64,000 nucleotides of DNA from Sphingobacterium sp. UBA5670 (GTDB lineage Bacteria > Bacteroidota > Bacteroidia > Sphingobacteriales > Sphingobacteriaceae): the NCBI RefSeq assembly GCF_002420705.1, contig NZ_DIIM01000016.1:220527-284526 (forward strand). The letters run 5' to 3'. A program made the translations under genes and the position numbers. The notes beneath the pieces were generated by a model that worked only from the letters and a program-made list of their open reading frames with translations, was not told the origin of the DNA and did no database searches. Shown piece by piece: positions 52,326 through 61,628 of this stretch (its first letter is position 1; every line of letters begins with the position of its first letter).

Positions 52326-53535
52326 TATATCCAGCTTAAGATTAACAACCTATGCTATTGTGCTCCTTTGGCTATTCGTTTTCCTTTTTGTGGCCTGTCG
52401 AAGTTCCTCAAATGGTCATGGAGATAAAGATCATGGACTGATTCTGATTGGAACGCGTGTAAAGACCCCTCAGGGACGTATGTTCTATTTGGGGGCCTAT
52501 CAAGATATACCTAAACGGGTTGATCCAAAGGAAATGGTGTTATTGGGACGCGAAAATGCGATATATTCCTACGCAAAGCATCCCTATGTTTGGGACGGCA
52601 GCTCAGCTATTTTGAGGAAATATGCTGTAGATAACGCGATGAAGGTTAAGGTGGTTGATTCAATGCAATTCAAAAATATAGTCAAAGCTGAATCTTTTGG
52701 CTCCCTAGCTTTTATTTCCAATGAAGAAGCCTATGCATTCTTTCTTGCTGAAGGAAAAGTCATTCAGTTCAACCCCAGTACAATGCGTATGACAGCATCT
52801 CTAACGGTGCCCGCTCTACCAATGGGGAAAACGGCAGAAGTAAATACCAATACCTATTATTCTTTTGTAACCGATGATCATACAATATTGTTGCCTATAG
52901 GGATAAACCCTAATAACTTTGATAAATTTCCGACGGTCGCCCAGGTGGCAGTTTTCAATTCTCGTGAAAGGTCAATCCGCTATAGCAGTGATTCTCGGAT
53001 GTCTTTGGGATATAACAATTTCGCTGTAGATATCTTGAATGGTGACCTCTATTATAGACCCTCGAAGTACATCGCGCGAGCACAGGATTATGCTCCTGTT
53101 TCCGAGTCTCCGCCAACGGGTGGCCTGTTGAAGGTTAAAAAAGATGGAAACTTTGCTTCGGATTTTTTTGTCGACCTCCAGAAAGTATTGGACGCGCATC
53201 GCATCGTATCTGTCATCTATATCAAGGGGAAAGATGTATTGGTACAATATATTGAAAAAGGATGGCAGATCCCTAAGGATCCGGGAGAATGGTTTGATTG
53301 TCCTACAAAACTGGCTGTGGTCGACCTCCACCAGATGACTTATAAAAATACCCCACTTTTGGATCACTATGGTACGATCTATCCAGTGGGAGAGTTAGAT
53401 GGTAAACAATATTTTGCAAATTTCGGTGCAAAAGATGGGACTTATCATTTTTTTGAACAGGACGATGACCAGGTTTTCAAAGCAACAACAGAAGCCCTTG
53501 GCGGAAGTGGTATCTATATAGGCCGTATCAGATAG
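52318..53535 (+). CDS. Surface lipoprotein of a siderophore-uptake operon, possibly DUF4374-like beta-propeller
   Basis: 405 residues with lipobox FVA-C. Beta-propeller-like repeats are seen (RKYAVDNAMKVKVVDSMQFK, GKVIQFNPSTMRMTASLTVP, LLKVKKDGNFASDFFVDLQK, KLAVVDLHQMTYKNTPLLD). This size, lipidation and place between an anti-sigma and a TonB siderophore receptor resemble XusB of Bacteroides thetaiotaomicron, a DUF4374 propeller that captures foreign siderophores; the similarity is contextual and by general fold. Overlaps the anti-sigma gene by 8 bp; 131 bp to the receptor. Confidence 0.68.
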   Translation: MYNISSLRLTTYAIVLLWLFVFLFVACRSSSNGHGDKDHGLILIGTRVKTPQGRMFYLGAYQDIPKRVDPKEMVLLGRENAIYSYAKHPYVWDGSSAILRKYAVDNAMKVKVVDSMQFKNIVKAESFGSLAFISNEEAYAFFLAEGKVIQFNPSTMRMTASLTVPALPMGKTAEVNTNTYYSFVTDDHTILLPIGINPNNFDKFPTVAQVAVFNSRERSIRYSSDSRMSLGYNNFAVDILNGDLYYRPSKYIARAQDYAPVSESPPTGGLLKVKKDGNFASDFFVDLQKVLDAHRIVSVIYIKGKDVLVQYIEKGWQIPKDPGEWFDCPTKLAVVDLHQMTYKNTPLLDHYGTIYPVGELDGKQYFANFGAKDGTYHFFEQDDDQVFKATTEALGGSGIYIGRIR

Positions 53536-53666
53536 TCGTAAAATAATTATCGAATACTTAAGGTGCTGTTTTTTGACAGTATGGGGAATCTTATTGTCCT
53601 GTGTTTTCGTTTCGTGTAAATATTTATTGTTGTACATATATTATTAATGTTTTTTATTTTTTTGAT

Positions 53667-56081
53667 ATGAAGTCAATTTTATCAATTTTCTTATGTTGCC
53701 TTTTATCCTTTGTTGCCATGGCGCAAAAACCGGATAGGGTTAAAGGAAAGATTATGATGTCTGAAAGCATTCCTGCAAAAGATGCGTTATTAAGGCTCTT
53801 AAATACCGCCTTTCAGACGAGGACCAATGCATCGGGAGAGTTTTATTTTAGCGATGTGCCTCCCGGACAGTACATTCTTCAAGCCGCTGTTAATGATGTA
53901 GAAATCATTCGGGAAAACATCCAAATTAACGAAGAGATGGCAAGCCTTCCTGTTATTTATGTTATCAAGAAAATGAATAATTTGGATGGGGTGACCGTAT
54001 ATGGGTATAAGAGAAACAAATTTCTGGATCAGGATACCAGTATGATTGCTAAGATGCCTTTGTCTTATATGGAAAATCCACAAGCCTATACCAGTATCAA
54101 CCAGACGATTCTGAAGGAACAATTGACGACGGATCTTTCGGATGCTTTGCGCAACGTACCGGGTATGATCAAAATGCAAGGCAGTCCGGGGCGTGGTAGT
54201 GGTGACGGTAGTTTTTATTACAGTTTGCGGGGATTTCCAACTAAAGTTTCCATGGTGGACGGTGTGCCGGCTACGACCAATGGAGAAATTGATCCGGCTG
54301 ATATCGAACGGTTAGAGGTTATTAAAGGTCCTGCGGGAACTTTGTATGGAGGTGCTGTGACATCCTTTGGGGGATTAATCAATGTGACGACTAAGAAACC
54401 GCGCGATTACTTTGGCGGTGAAGTAGCCTATACATTTGGCAGTTTTAATTTAAATAGACTTACAGCCGACGTTTATGGTCCTGTGGATCGGAATAGAAAG
54501 ACGCTTTTTCGATTGAATAGTGCCTATCAGTACCAGAATGGATTCAGAGACTCCGAATTCAGAAAATCATTTTTTGTTGCACCAACTTTTAGCTATCAGG
54601 TCAGTGACCGTCTTACATTTAATCTTGGTGCACAAATCTATAATTACGAAGGTACCAATACCCCGATTATCTTTTTGAGCAGAAATCGTCAGTTTTTTGC
54701 GAGAACACCTAAAGAATTAGGTTTTGACTGGACAAGGTCTTACTCCAATAATGACATGACACTGAAAGCTCCGGCAATTAATATTAAAGGTGAGATAAAT
54801 TACCGCATATCTGACTCCTGGTCTTCACAAACTATTATTTCTAGAAATTTTCGAAAAACTGAAGGACTTTATCAATATCAGTTTATCAGAGGGAATTCCA
54901 GCGATGCATTGCTTGAACGTAATATACAATGGAACAATTCTGAGGCCGCTTCTACAAGCATACAGCATAATCTCAATGGCACATTTCAATTGGGAAGTAT
55001 CAAAAATAAACTGCTTATTGGGATTGATTATCTAAATCAATCATTGCGCAACAACCATTCACCTATTGTGAAATACGATACTGTAAATGCCCAGAATCTG
55101 ACAAGCGGTTATGGTTTTATTTCCAGAGAATTGGCAACAGCCAGTATTCAGAAATCAAAAGGCAGTATGATTCGAACTTATGCCTCCAATAATGTATATG
55201 GTGCATATATTTCAGATGTAGTCTACTTGACCGATCGCTGGACAACACTATTAAGTCTACGCGTAGACCATTTTGATTCAAGAGGACAATTAAATCTGAA
55301 CACCAACGTACGTGACGGTGAATATAAACAAACCGCATTATCACCTAAATTCGGTATGGTTTATCAGTTCGTCAAAGAGCAGCTTTCGGCTTATGCCAAT
55401 TACATGAATGGATTTAGCAATGTTGCTCCTGTAGACAACAAAGGCATCGTAGGTTATAGTAATGTTTTAAAACCTCAGATGGCCGGACAATGGGAAGCTG
55501 GGATAAAAGCCAATCTATGGAAAAATCGCTTCAACATGACAGCTTCTTATTATGATATAACCGTGAATAATATGAGCAGAGATATCGAGGTTACGCAGGA
55601 TGGGCAATCTGCTCTTGTCACTATACAAGATGGTGAGCAGCGTAGTAAAGGTGTTGAATTCGAGTTGATCGCCAATCCTGTAAGAGGGCTTAATGTTATG
55701 GCCGGATATACGTACAATGATAGTAAATTCCAGAAAGCGGATGCTTCTGTTGAAGGACGAAGACCCGCATCGGCTGGACCGGGAAATGTCTTTAACTCAT
55801 GGCTTAGTTATGTATTTCAAAATAGAGTGCTTCATGGATTGGGGATAGGAGTGGGAGTTAACCGCGTCGGTGAGCAGATTACCGTGGATCAGGAAGCGAC
55901 AGGTCGATTCACCTTCCCGGCATATACGCTCGTCAATACATCAGTTTTTCTAGAAAGAGACAAATATCGATTCGCTGTGCGGATGAATAATCTGACCAAT
56001 AGCGAATATTTTGCAGGACAAGGGGTCATCGTGGCTCAGATGCCGCGCAATTTTGCCGTACAGCTCAGTCTGCGGTTTTAA
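53667..56081 (+). CDS. TonB-dependent siderophore receptor
   Basis: 804 residues from the ATG at 53667 (MKSILSIFLCCLLSFVAMAQ), which gives a proper signal peptide; longer readings do not. After a carboxypeptidase-regulatory-like domain (RVKGKIMMSESIPAKDALLR) come the plug (LSDALRNVPGMIKMQGSPGR, YSLRGFPTKVSMVDGVP, ADIERLEVIKGPAGTLYG) and a barrel ending LSLRF, typical of FhuE/FoxA/FcuA-type receptors. It transports ferric siderophore across the outer membrane. No STN signalling domain is seen although an ECF sigma/anti-sigma pair is adjacent. Confidence 0.93.
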   Translation: MKSILSIFLCCLLSFVAMAQKPDRVKGKIMMSESIPAKDALLRLLNTAFQTRTNASGEFYFSDVPPGQYILQAAVNDVEIIRENIQINEEMASLPVIYVIKKMNNLDGVTVYGYKRNKFLDQDTSMIAKMPLSYMENPQAYTSINQTILKEQLTTDLSDALRNVPGMIKMQGSPGRGSGDGSFYYSLRGFPTKVSMVDGVPATTNGEIDPADIERLEVIKGPAGTLYGGAVTSFGGLINVTTKKPRDYFGGEVAYTFGSFNLNRLTADVYGPVDRNRKTLFRLNSAYQYQNGFRDSEFRKSFFVAPTFSYQVSDRLTFNLGAQIYNYEGTNTPIIFLSRNRQFFARTPKELGFDWTRSYSNNDMTLKAPAINIKGEINYRISDSWSSQTIISRNFRKTEGLYQYQFIRGNSSDALLERNIQWNNSEAASTSIQHNLNGTFQLGSIKNKLLIGIDYLNQSLRNNHSPIVKYDTVNAQNLTSGYGFISRELATASIQKSKGSMIRTYASNNVYGAYISDVVYLTDRWTTLLSLRVDHFDSRGQLNLNTNVRDGEYKQTALSPKFGMVYQFVKEQLSAYANYMNGFSNVAPVDNKGIVGYSNVLKPQMAGQWEAGIKANLWKNRFNMTASYYDITVNNMSRDIEVTQDGQSALVTIQDGEQRSKGVEFELIANPVRGLNVMAGYTYNDSKFQKADASVEGRRPASAGPGNVFNSWLSYVFQNRVLHGLGIGVGVNRVGEQITVDQEATGRFTFPAYTLVNTSVFLERDKYRFAVRMNNLTNSEYFAGQGVIVAQMPRNFAVQLSLRF

Positions 56082-56093
56082 CGAAATATGTTT

Positions 56094-56125
56094 AAAGCCA
56101 CATCGTTCGATGTGGCTTTTTTTTT
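56094..56125 (+). terminator. Terminator of the siderophore operon
   Basis: AAAGCCACATC (56094-56104) and GATGTGGCTTT (56109-56119) form a tight 11-bp stem with a 4-nt loop followed by a run of T, 12 bp after the receptor stop codon. Confidence 0.92.
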
Positions 56126-56240
56126 ACCAATACCCCTTCTTTTAGGAGACAGGCAGTAGACAGGTTGTGCCCATCTACATGTTTTAAGCTTATATGAACC
56201 GTAGATTATTCGTACTTTATACGCTTTCATCCGAATGAGG

Positions 56241-56283
56241 TCCCTATTAGCTCCCTATTAAGTCCGTATCAAGTCCCTTTAAG
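56241..56283. repeat. Degenerate 11-bp tandem repeats
   Basis: Four consecutive units: TCCCTATTAGC, TCCCTATTAAG, TCCGTATCAAG, TCCCTTTAAG. The period is 11 bp, about one helical turn, with the last unit one base short. It lies in a 437-bp gene-free stretch (56141-56577) that shows no coding frame; the only other element there is the hairpin at 56521. Confidence 0.75.
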
Positions 56284-56520
56284 TTAACTTCCTTATCATA
56301 GCTTAGGTACTGTTTTAACTGTAGACTTTTTTATAAATACTAACGTCTAATAATCGATTAAATTTGGCATAAAGAAATTGGCCTTCGTCCTCAGAAAATA
56401 AGCGGATGAAATAGTTGGTTGAAACACATCCGTTGAAGAATTGACTGTATAGGTATCAGATGTTACGGGTCAGGCTCGGAATAAATGAGGTCTAAAGCTA
56501 AGGGAAAGTCTTATTATGAC

Positions 56521-56550
56521 AAAAGGACCTGAAATTAATCAGGCCCTTTT
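56521..56550 (-). terminator. Terminator of the propeller lipoprotein gene
   Basis: AAAAGGACCTGA (56521-56532) pairs with TCAGGCCCTTTT (56539-56550) apart from one A-C mismatch. It lies 28 bp beyond the minus-strand stop codon at 56578, with four T on that strand. Confidence 0.75.
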
Positions 56551-56577
56551 GAGGTTATTTAATGCATTGAAAATGTC

Positions 56578-58341
56578 TTATTTGACTTGTGTAATGGTTC
56601 CGTTGCTTACACTACCCCAGTTGGTAAGACTTCCATAGACAATTAATTTCGACTTATTGTTGGCAAATTCTACTTTTCCGCTACCGTTGATCGTCAGGTT
56701 GCCATAGACGACTACTTCACCGTCAATGATCATCTTACCATTGATAAACGAGGTTGCCTTAGACCCGACCGTTCCCTGAGAAAGTGAACCCATTATACTG
56801 AAGATACCATTTCCATTAACAGTAAAGGTTCCGCCGATAACACCCGAACCAACTAAGTTCATTGTAGTATTAACGTTGATGTTCTGCTTCAAAGCAATGG
56901 AACCATACATATTGAATACACCACTGTTTATGTTGACAGAATTTCCGTTGATATTAAGGGTTCCACACCAGTTAAAATTACGGTTGATATTGACATTTGA
57001 GGCAAATGTTTTTGTATCCGAGTAGCTCGCTTCATTGTTTACATTAAGATCTCCCTGTGTGCTGCCCGTGAAAGCTGGATAAGTACCATTACAGGTTGGA
57101 GTAGTGGGTTTCAGCTCGATAAGCTTTAAAATTTTTAGGCCACCTTTTCCAGTTGCAACAAATACATAGTTATCCCTACTGATAACAAAATTGCTTGAAC
57201 TGGCGTCAATGGCATTAAAGCTTGCGCTTCCAATATAGGAAAAGTTGTTTTGAGTATCGAATTGATAAGCTGCGATACCCGCACCACCATTGGCAACAAA
57301 TACACGCTTGTCGTTTGCTGATACGGCATTGGTGACAACATCTTCCGGATCTATGCTGCTATCATCTGGGCTTATTGGAATACTTACACGTTTATCCAAT
57401 GCTCCTGTGTTAATATTATATATCCCCAATCCTTGTGCGCCCTCAGAAGCTAAAAGATAGTTGCTATAAAAATCGATTGTGCGCTTTGCCGAAGTTGGAT
57501 TTTGACTTACATTGATTGTTTTAACTGGATCAAGGTTGTTTGACACAACTTTTATCCCCTGTGTTCCCGAAAGTACATAAACCTGATTTTGGTAGGTTCT
57601 AACGGATAATAGATCAGCAATATTTACCGATTTTTCAATTGCTCCAGAAGACTTGTTGATCTTAGAAACTGAACCTGAGTTACCCGAAACAGCATAATGA
57701 CTTTCGCTATTAACTGCTACATCGGTTGCCACATAACTAGGTAAACCTGTATAGCGATAAGCGTCCGTAGGAAGGCCGTTCTGAAGAGGTAAAACAATAA
57801 GCACCGCAGGAGATTTTATATTTGCCAATACACCTTCATCTGCTGCGCCTGCCAACAATAAATTACTCCCGTCAACCGCCAAAGAACTAATATCGATATT
57901 CGGTAATTTAGCATTCACGATAAGGCGAGGATTATTGATGTCGGCAATGTCGATGACATCTACGCCTCCAAGATAACGATCCCCTTCGGTATTGTAGCTT
58001 ACATAAGCGTAATTGCCGGAAACAGCTACATGGGTCGCCCGTAGTTTATTTCCTTCATAATCAGGAGGGGCAATCTGTGCGACAAGAGCAAGAGAAAAGT
58101 CTGGATTTTGAGTTGCGGTGACTGTTGCGTTATTGGCCGCCCGTTTACCCGTCGCCATCAGGTTAGCTAATGGTAATAAGCCCGCATTTTGGTGATCTAA
58201 ACGTGCATTTAATTGACTTGAATTATTGTCGATGACCACAGACTGGTTCTTGGGATTGTCGATATCATCCTTATTCTTATTACAGCTGATAAAAGCAGTC
58301 AAAGTCAATGCTAGAAGTGGCAGGTAAAATTTCATTTTCAT
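56578..58341 (-). CDS. Lipoprotein: LVIVD-type beta-propeller plus C-terminal beta-solenoid
   Basis: About 587 residues from the ATG at 58341 (MKMKFYLPLLALTLTAFIS), lipobox AFIS-C. Residues about 90-410 carry propeller repeats of the LVIVD type (THVAVSGNYAYVSYNTEGDR, GGVDVIDIADINNPRLIVNA, VFVATGKGGLKILKLIEL). From about 425 to the end a regular short-period repeat of NINxNxxN turns (NINSGVFNMYGSIALKQNIN, GEVVVYGNLTINGSGKVEF) suggests a right-handed beta-solenoid, reminiscent of polymer-forming cytoskeletal or adhesin domains. Surface-exposed; function unknown. Confidence 0.78.
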   Translation of the reverse strand: MKMKFYLPLLALTLTAFISCNKNKDDIDNPKNQSVVIDNNSSQLNARLDHQNAGLLPLANLMATGKRAANNATVTATQNPDFSLALVAQIAPPDYEGNKLRATHVAVSGNYAYVSYNTEGDRYLGGVDVIDIADINNPRLIVNAKLPNIDISSLAVDGSNLLLAGAADEGVLANIKSPAVLIVLPLQNGLPTDAYRYTGLPSYVATDVAVNSESHYAVSGNSGSVSKINKSSGAIEKSVNIADLLSVRTYQNQVYVLSGTQGIKVVSNNLDPVKTINVSQNPTSAKRTIDFYSNYLLASEGAQGLGIYNINTGALDKRVSIPISPDDSSIDPEDVVTNAVSANDKRVFVANGGAGIAAYQFDTQNNFSYIGSASFNAIDASSSNFVISRDNYVFVATGKGGLKILKLIELKPTTPTCNGTYPAFTGSTQGDLNVNNEASYSDTKTFASNVNINRNFNWCGTLNINGNSVNINSGVFNMYGSIALKQNINVNTTMNLVGSGVIGGTFTVNGNGIFSIMGSLSQGTVGSKATSFINGKMIIDGEVVVYGNLTINGSGKVEFANNKSKLIVYGSLTNWGSVSNGTITQVK

Positions 58342-58510
58342 AATATTATATATCTGTCTCAAAAGTAAACCAAAAATCTTGTAGTTAAGTTTTTTCAAAA
58401 TTAAATTTTATTAGATTGTAGTTATTTTTCTACTACACTAGATCGGTTTTTGCGTTTTGTTAGAAAAAAAATATTCTATAAATCGCTAGAACGGAATTTA
58501 TTATAGCGAA

Positions 58511-58540
58511 AAAATGGCCTGATGTACATCAGACCATTTT
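58511..58540 (-). terminator. Terminator of the SusC/SusD/GH29 operon
   Basis: AAAATGG-CTGATG pairs with CATCAG-CCATTTT around a minimal loop (58511-58540, one mismatch), 44 bp beyond the GH29 stop codon on the minus strand. Confidence 0.75.
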
Positions 58541-58584
58541 GCATTTGGAGATTCATAGGATATCTATTGGGTGTTCGCTCGCTT

Positions 58585-59940
58585 TTAAATATTATAAACT
58601 GCAAAATTTTTAATTAGTGGAGTGCCTGTTGATTCAATGATATTTAACCTAATTTTAGATGTTTTAATCTCTTTAAACTTATGTATCCTTTTATTCCCGA
58701 CGGATTCACCTGCCGCTATTTCTATCCAATGATTGTCGATCCAGGCATCTATTCGGTATTTTCGAATACGTTCTCCTTTCTGTATCATTTCGGCAAAAAT
58801 AACTTGATTAACTGCCTGATTTGTATTCAGCTCCAAGGTAAATTCTTTTTCTGCTATATTTTTAATAGATGCGATTGGATGTGATGTAGCTTTAGACAAT
58901 TCCTTACCAAACTCTGCCAATCTATCAGCATCTTCTTTTGGTACCAAACCGCTCGTATCGACTACAATGCCGAGCAGCATGTTGGAGTTTCTACCTACAC
59001 TGGTATAGTATGCATCTACCAGCTGATCCACCGAAAGAAGTCTCTGTTCATTTTCCTTCCAAAACCAACCACCTTGCCAGCCTGTACGCATTGGGAAATC
59101 GGCTTCTCCAGGACACCATATTGAACCATTGGGATCGCCATTCAAGCCGTCAATAACAATAGTCCCTGTAGCCGAAGTTGTGAAATCTGAACGGCTCCAA
59201 TTGGGATATGGGGCCCTGCCTTCTTCGTTTCCTATCCATCGGATTAGATTTTTGGCATCACTTGGACCTTGGAAAACCACTGCATCAGGCTGTAATTTTT
59301 TTAGCAGCGGAGCAATATCTGGCCCGCCATCTTTTATGGGTAATACGCCGCCATCAAACCAGATTTCAAAAAGCTTACCATAATTCGACCATAATTCGGA
59401 TAGCTGCGTTTTCACAACTTCATTGTATTGCTGCTGGGTAAGAGGACCTCCAGGTTGAACCTTGCCCGGATTGTTTACATGTAAATATCCATTGGCTGAA
59501 GCGCTGGCATAGATACCCGGTTTGATGCCATATTTTTGGCAAGACTGGATAAAGTCCTTTACAATATCGCCTTTTCCGTCTTTCCAGGGTGATTTGCTGA
59601 TGTTGTAGTCGTGTGCTTTAGTTGGCCATAAGCTGAAGCCCGAACAATGCTTTGCAACGAGAACCGCATATTTTGCGCCAGCAGCTTTGGCTGCTTGGAT
59701 CCATTGATCTGTGTCTAATTTGCTAGGATTAAAGACCGAAGCTGGAGGGTGAGAGCCCCATTGCTGCCAATTGTAGTTAGGTACATAGTTCACGACATCA
59801 AAGTGAAAAATCACACCGATCTCTGCTTCTGCCCATGCTACATGGGCTGGAGAAGGAACAACTTCTTTTTGTTGAGCTTCACAAAGGAAGCCCAACAAAA
59901 AGAAGTTGATCATTAATATATATTTCTGCATTTTCATCAT
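58585..59940 (-). CDS. GH29 alpha-L-fucosidase family protein
   Basis: About 451 residues from the ATG at 59940, 2 bp after the SusD stop; alternative ATGs lie within 10 bp. Signal peptide ends FLCEAQ. The TIM-barrel blocks are AEIGVIFHFDVVNY, AAGAKYAVLVAKHCSGFSLW, YGIKPGIYASASANGY and KLFEIWFDGGVLP, in which D196 is the GH29 nucleophile position. A C-terminal beta domain follows. It would remove L-fucose (or another GH29 substrate) from imported or surface glycans. The neighbouring SusC/SusD pair makes this a small glycan locus. Confidence 0.93.
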   Translation of the reverse strand: MMKMQKYILMINFFLLGFLCEAQQKEVVPSPAHVAWAEAEIGVIFHFDVVNYVPNYNWQQWGSHPPASVFNPSKLDTDQWIQAAKAAGAKYAVLVAKHCSGFSLWPTKAHDYNISKSPWKDGKGDIVKDFIQSCQKYGIKPGIYASASANGYLHVNNPGKVQPGGPLTQQQYNEVVKTQLSELWSNYGKLFEIWFDGGVLPIKDGGPDIAPLLKKLQPDAVVFQGPSDAKNLIRWIGNEEGRAPYPNWSRSDFTTSATGTIVIDGLNGDPNGSIWCPGEADFPMRTGWQGGWFWKENEQRLLSVDQLVDAYYTSVGRNSNMLLGIVVDTSGLVPKEDADRLAEFGKELSKATSHPIASIKNIAEKEFTLELNTNQAVNQVIFAEMIQKGERIRKYRIDAWIDNHWIEIAAGESVGNKRIHKFKEIKTSKIRLNIIESTGTPLIKNFAVYNI

Positions 59941-59942
59941 AA

Positions 59943-61610
59943 TTATTGCCATCCAGTATTTTGTCCTAAGGCCGGATTTAAACTTATTTCCTCTAAAGGA
60001 ATCGGGAATAAATACATTTTATCATTCCATATTCTTTTTTCCAGGGCGGTATAGATCCGAATATAGAGATCGCTATTGACAGTTATACCACTTACTTGAG
60101 TTGCTGGATATTTGGCTCTCAAGGTTGGTGTAAGTTTCATGCCCAATATTGTTTCGGGCCGTTCGATTCTCTTTCCAGCTTTCCAGCGTAATAGATCGTC
60201 AAACCTAAACCCTTCATCGGCGAGTTCGACCCTTCGTTCTCTTCTAATTTCGTCGATCAGGATCGGTACTTCCGGAAATGCTGAATTTGGGTCTCTTTTT
60301 AGGGACGCAATGACCATATCCGGCATACCCACTCGTCTTCTTAGCAGATTGATACTCTTGTTAATATCGGCCTGTTGGATATCACCCAATTCCGCTTTCG
60401 CTTCGGCATAGATCAACAGTATTTCAGCATAGCGGAAGATGAAGAAGTCTAATGTCGATTGATTGGCTTGCCACATCGCTGGGTCTGCGCTTCTGCCTTT
60501 GATTAATTGATATCCAGTATTGGCGGTATTTGTTCCAATTCTCGGTAGATCAATAATATCTTTGGAGCCGTCGCTATTTTGCAGTAAGACAAAGCCCTTG
60601 GTTGCGATGGTCTGTTTAGCCCGTGGGTCTCGGTCGGCAAATTCATCCTCAGGACTGTTGTCGCCTTTATATTTGGTACTAAGCGCTGTAGGTAACCCAT
60701 CAGAACACAAGTAGTTCTGGACGAAATCCTTACTGTATCCTGTTCCAGCTTCACCTAAAGTTCTGCTGATACCATTCATTAGGATGCTTTGGAGGTAGCG
60801 TCTTCCGAGAATAGATTCGGTATTTCCATTGAGTTCCTGTTGGATAAAGAGGTTGTAGTAATCCGTTGCTGGATTACCGGTGGAGTATAACGAATATTTA
60901 TTTGAGTCCATAATAAGTTCGGACGCACTGAGTGCTTCGCGAAGATATTTTTCGCTTCCTTCGATACCAAAATATTTTCTTCGGGTTCCTTCCCACAAGC
61001 ATATTCTAGCTTTTAGGGCGGCAGCAGCGTATTTGTGGAGGCGTCCAGCGGCTACGTTATCGGCAGGAATATTTTCAAGAGCGAAATTTAGATCTGCTAA
61101 GATAGAGTCCATGACGATGTTACGCGGTGTCCTTGGAGCATATAGTTCTTCACTTGTTTCGGTCAAATCTTTGCTGTACCAAGCGACGTCACCATAACGC
61201 TTGGAAAGCCCCCAATAAAAGAGTGCACGGAAAAAGCGAACTTCTCCCGCATATTGATTTTTAATAGCAGGACTTGCGTCGGCATTATTGTACCGCTGTA
61301 AGAAATAATTTACGTTGCGGATGTTTGTCCAATTATAATTGGCATCGGTATTGGGAACTACATATTGTCCTGCCAAAAAGGTGTTAATACTGCTGGGGAC
61401 TTTATCATCAGACTGATTGTCTTGGATAAAGTTTTGGGCAGGGAGGGAGGTATAAAACTGATTGGCATAGAGCATCAGGTCATTTTCGTTCTTAAAGAAC
61501 GTTGGTTCGGTGATAGAGGACAAAGGTAATCTGTCCAGATAGCTGTCTTTTTTACAAGAAGCAATAAAAGCCAGTGAACCAAGTATGAGTAGTGTTTTTA
61601 AAATTTTCAT
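59943..61610 (-). CDS. SusD/RagB glycan-binding lipoprotein
   Basis: 555 residues with lipobox FIAS-C followed by KKDSYLDRLPLSS. SusD blocks: GEVRFFRALFYWGLSKRYGD, FRYAEILLIYAEAKAELGDI, INLLRRRVGMPDM and LIDEIRRERRVELADEGFRF. Ends with FPIPLEEISLNPALGQN as in most SusD proteins. Surface partner of the SusC protein encoded 18 bp upstream. Confidence 0.95.
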   Translation of the reverse strand: MKILKTLLILGSLAFIASCKKDSYLDRLPLSSITEPTFFKNENDLMLYANQFYTSLPAQNFIQDNQSDDKVPSSINTFLAGQYVVPNTDANYNWTNIRNVNYFLQRYNNADASPAIKNQYAGEVRFFRALFYWGLSKRYGDVAWYSKDLTETSEELYAPRTPRNIVMDSILADLNFALENIPADNVAAGRLHKYAAAALKARICLWEGTRRKYFGIEGSEKYLREALSASELIMDSNKYSLYSTGNPATDYYNLFIQQELNGNTESILGRRYLQSILMNGISRTLGEAGTGYSKDFVQNYLCSDGLPTALSTKYKGDNSPEDEFADRDPRAKQTIATKGFVLLQNSDGSKDIIDLPRIGTNTANTGYQLIKGRSADPAMWQANQSTLDFFIFRYAEILLIYAEAKAELGDIQQADINKSINLLRRRVGMPDMVIASLKRDPNSAFPEVPILIDEIRRERRVELADEGFRFDDLLRWKAGKRIERPETILGMKLTPTLRAKYPATQVSGITVNSDLYIRIYTALEKRIWNDKMYLFPIPLEEISLNPALGQNTGWQ

Positions 61611-61628
61611 AATCTAAAATCTTATCAA

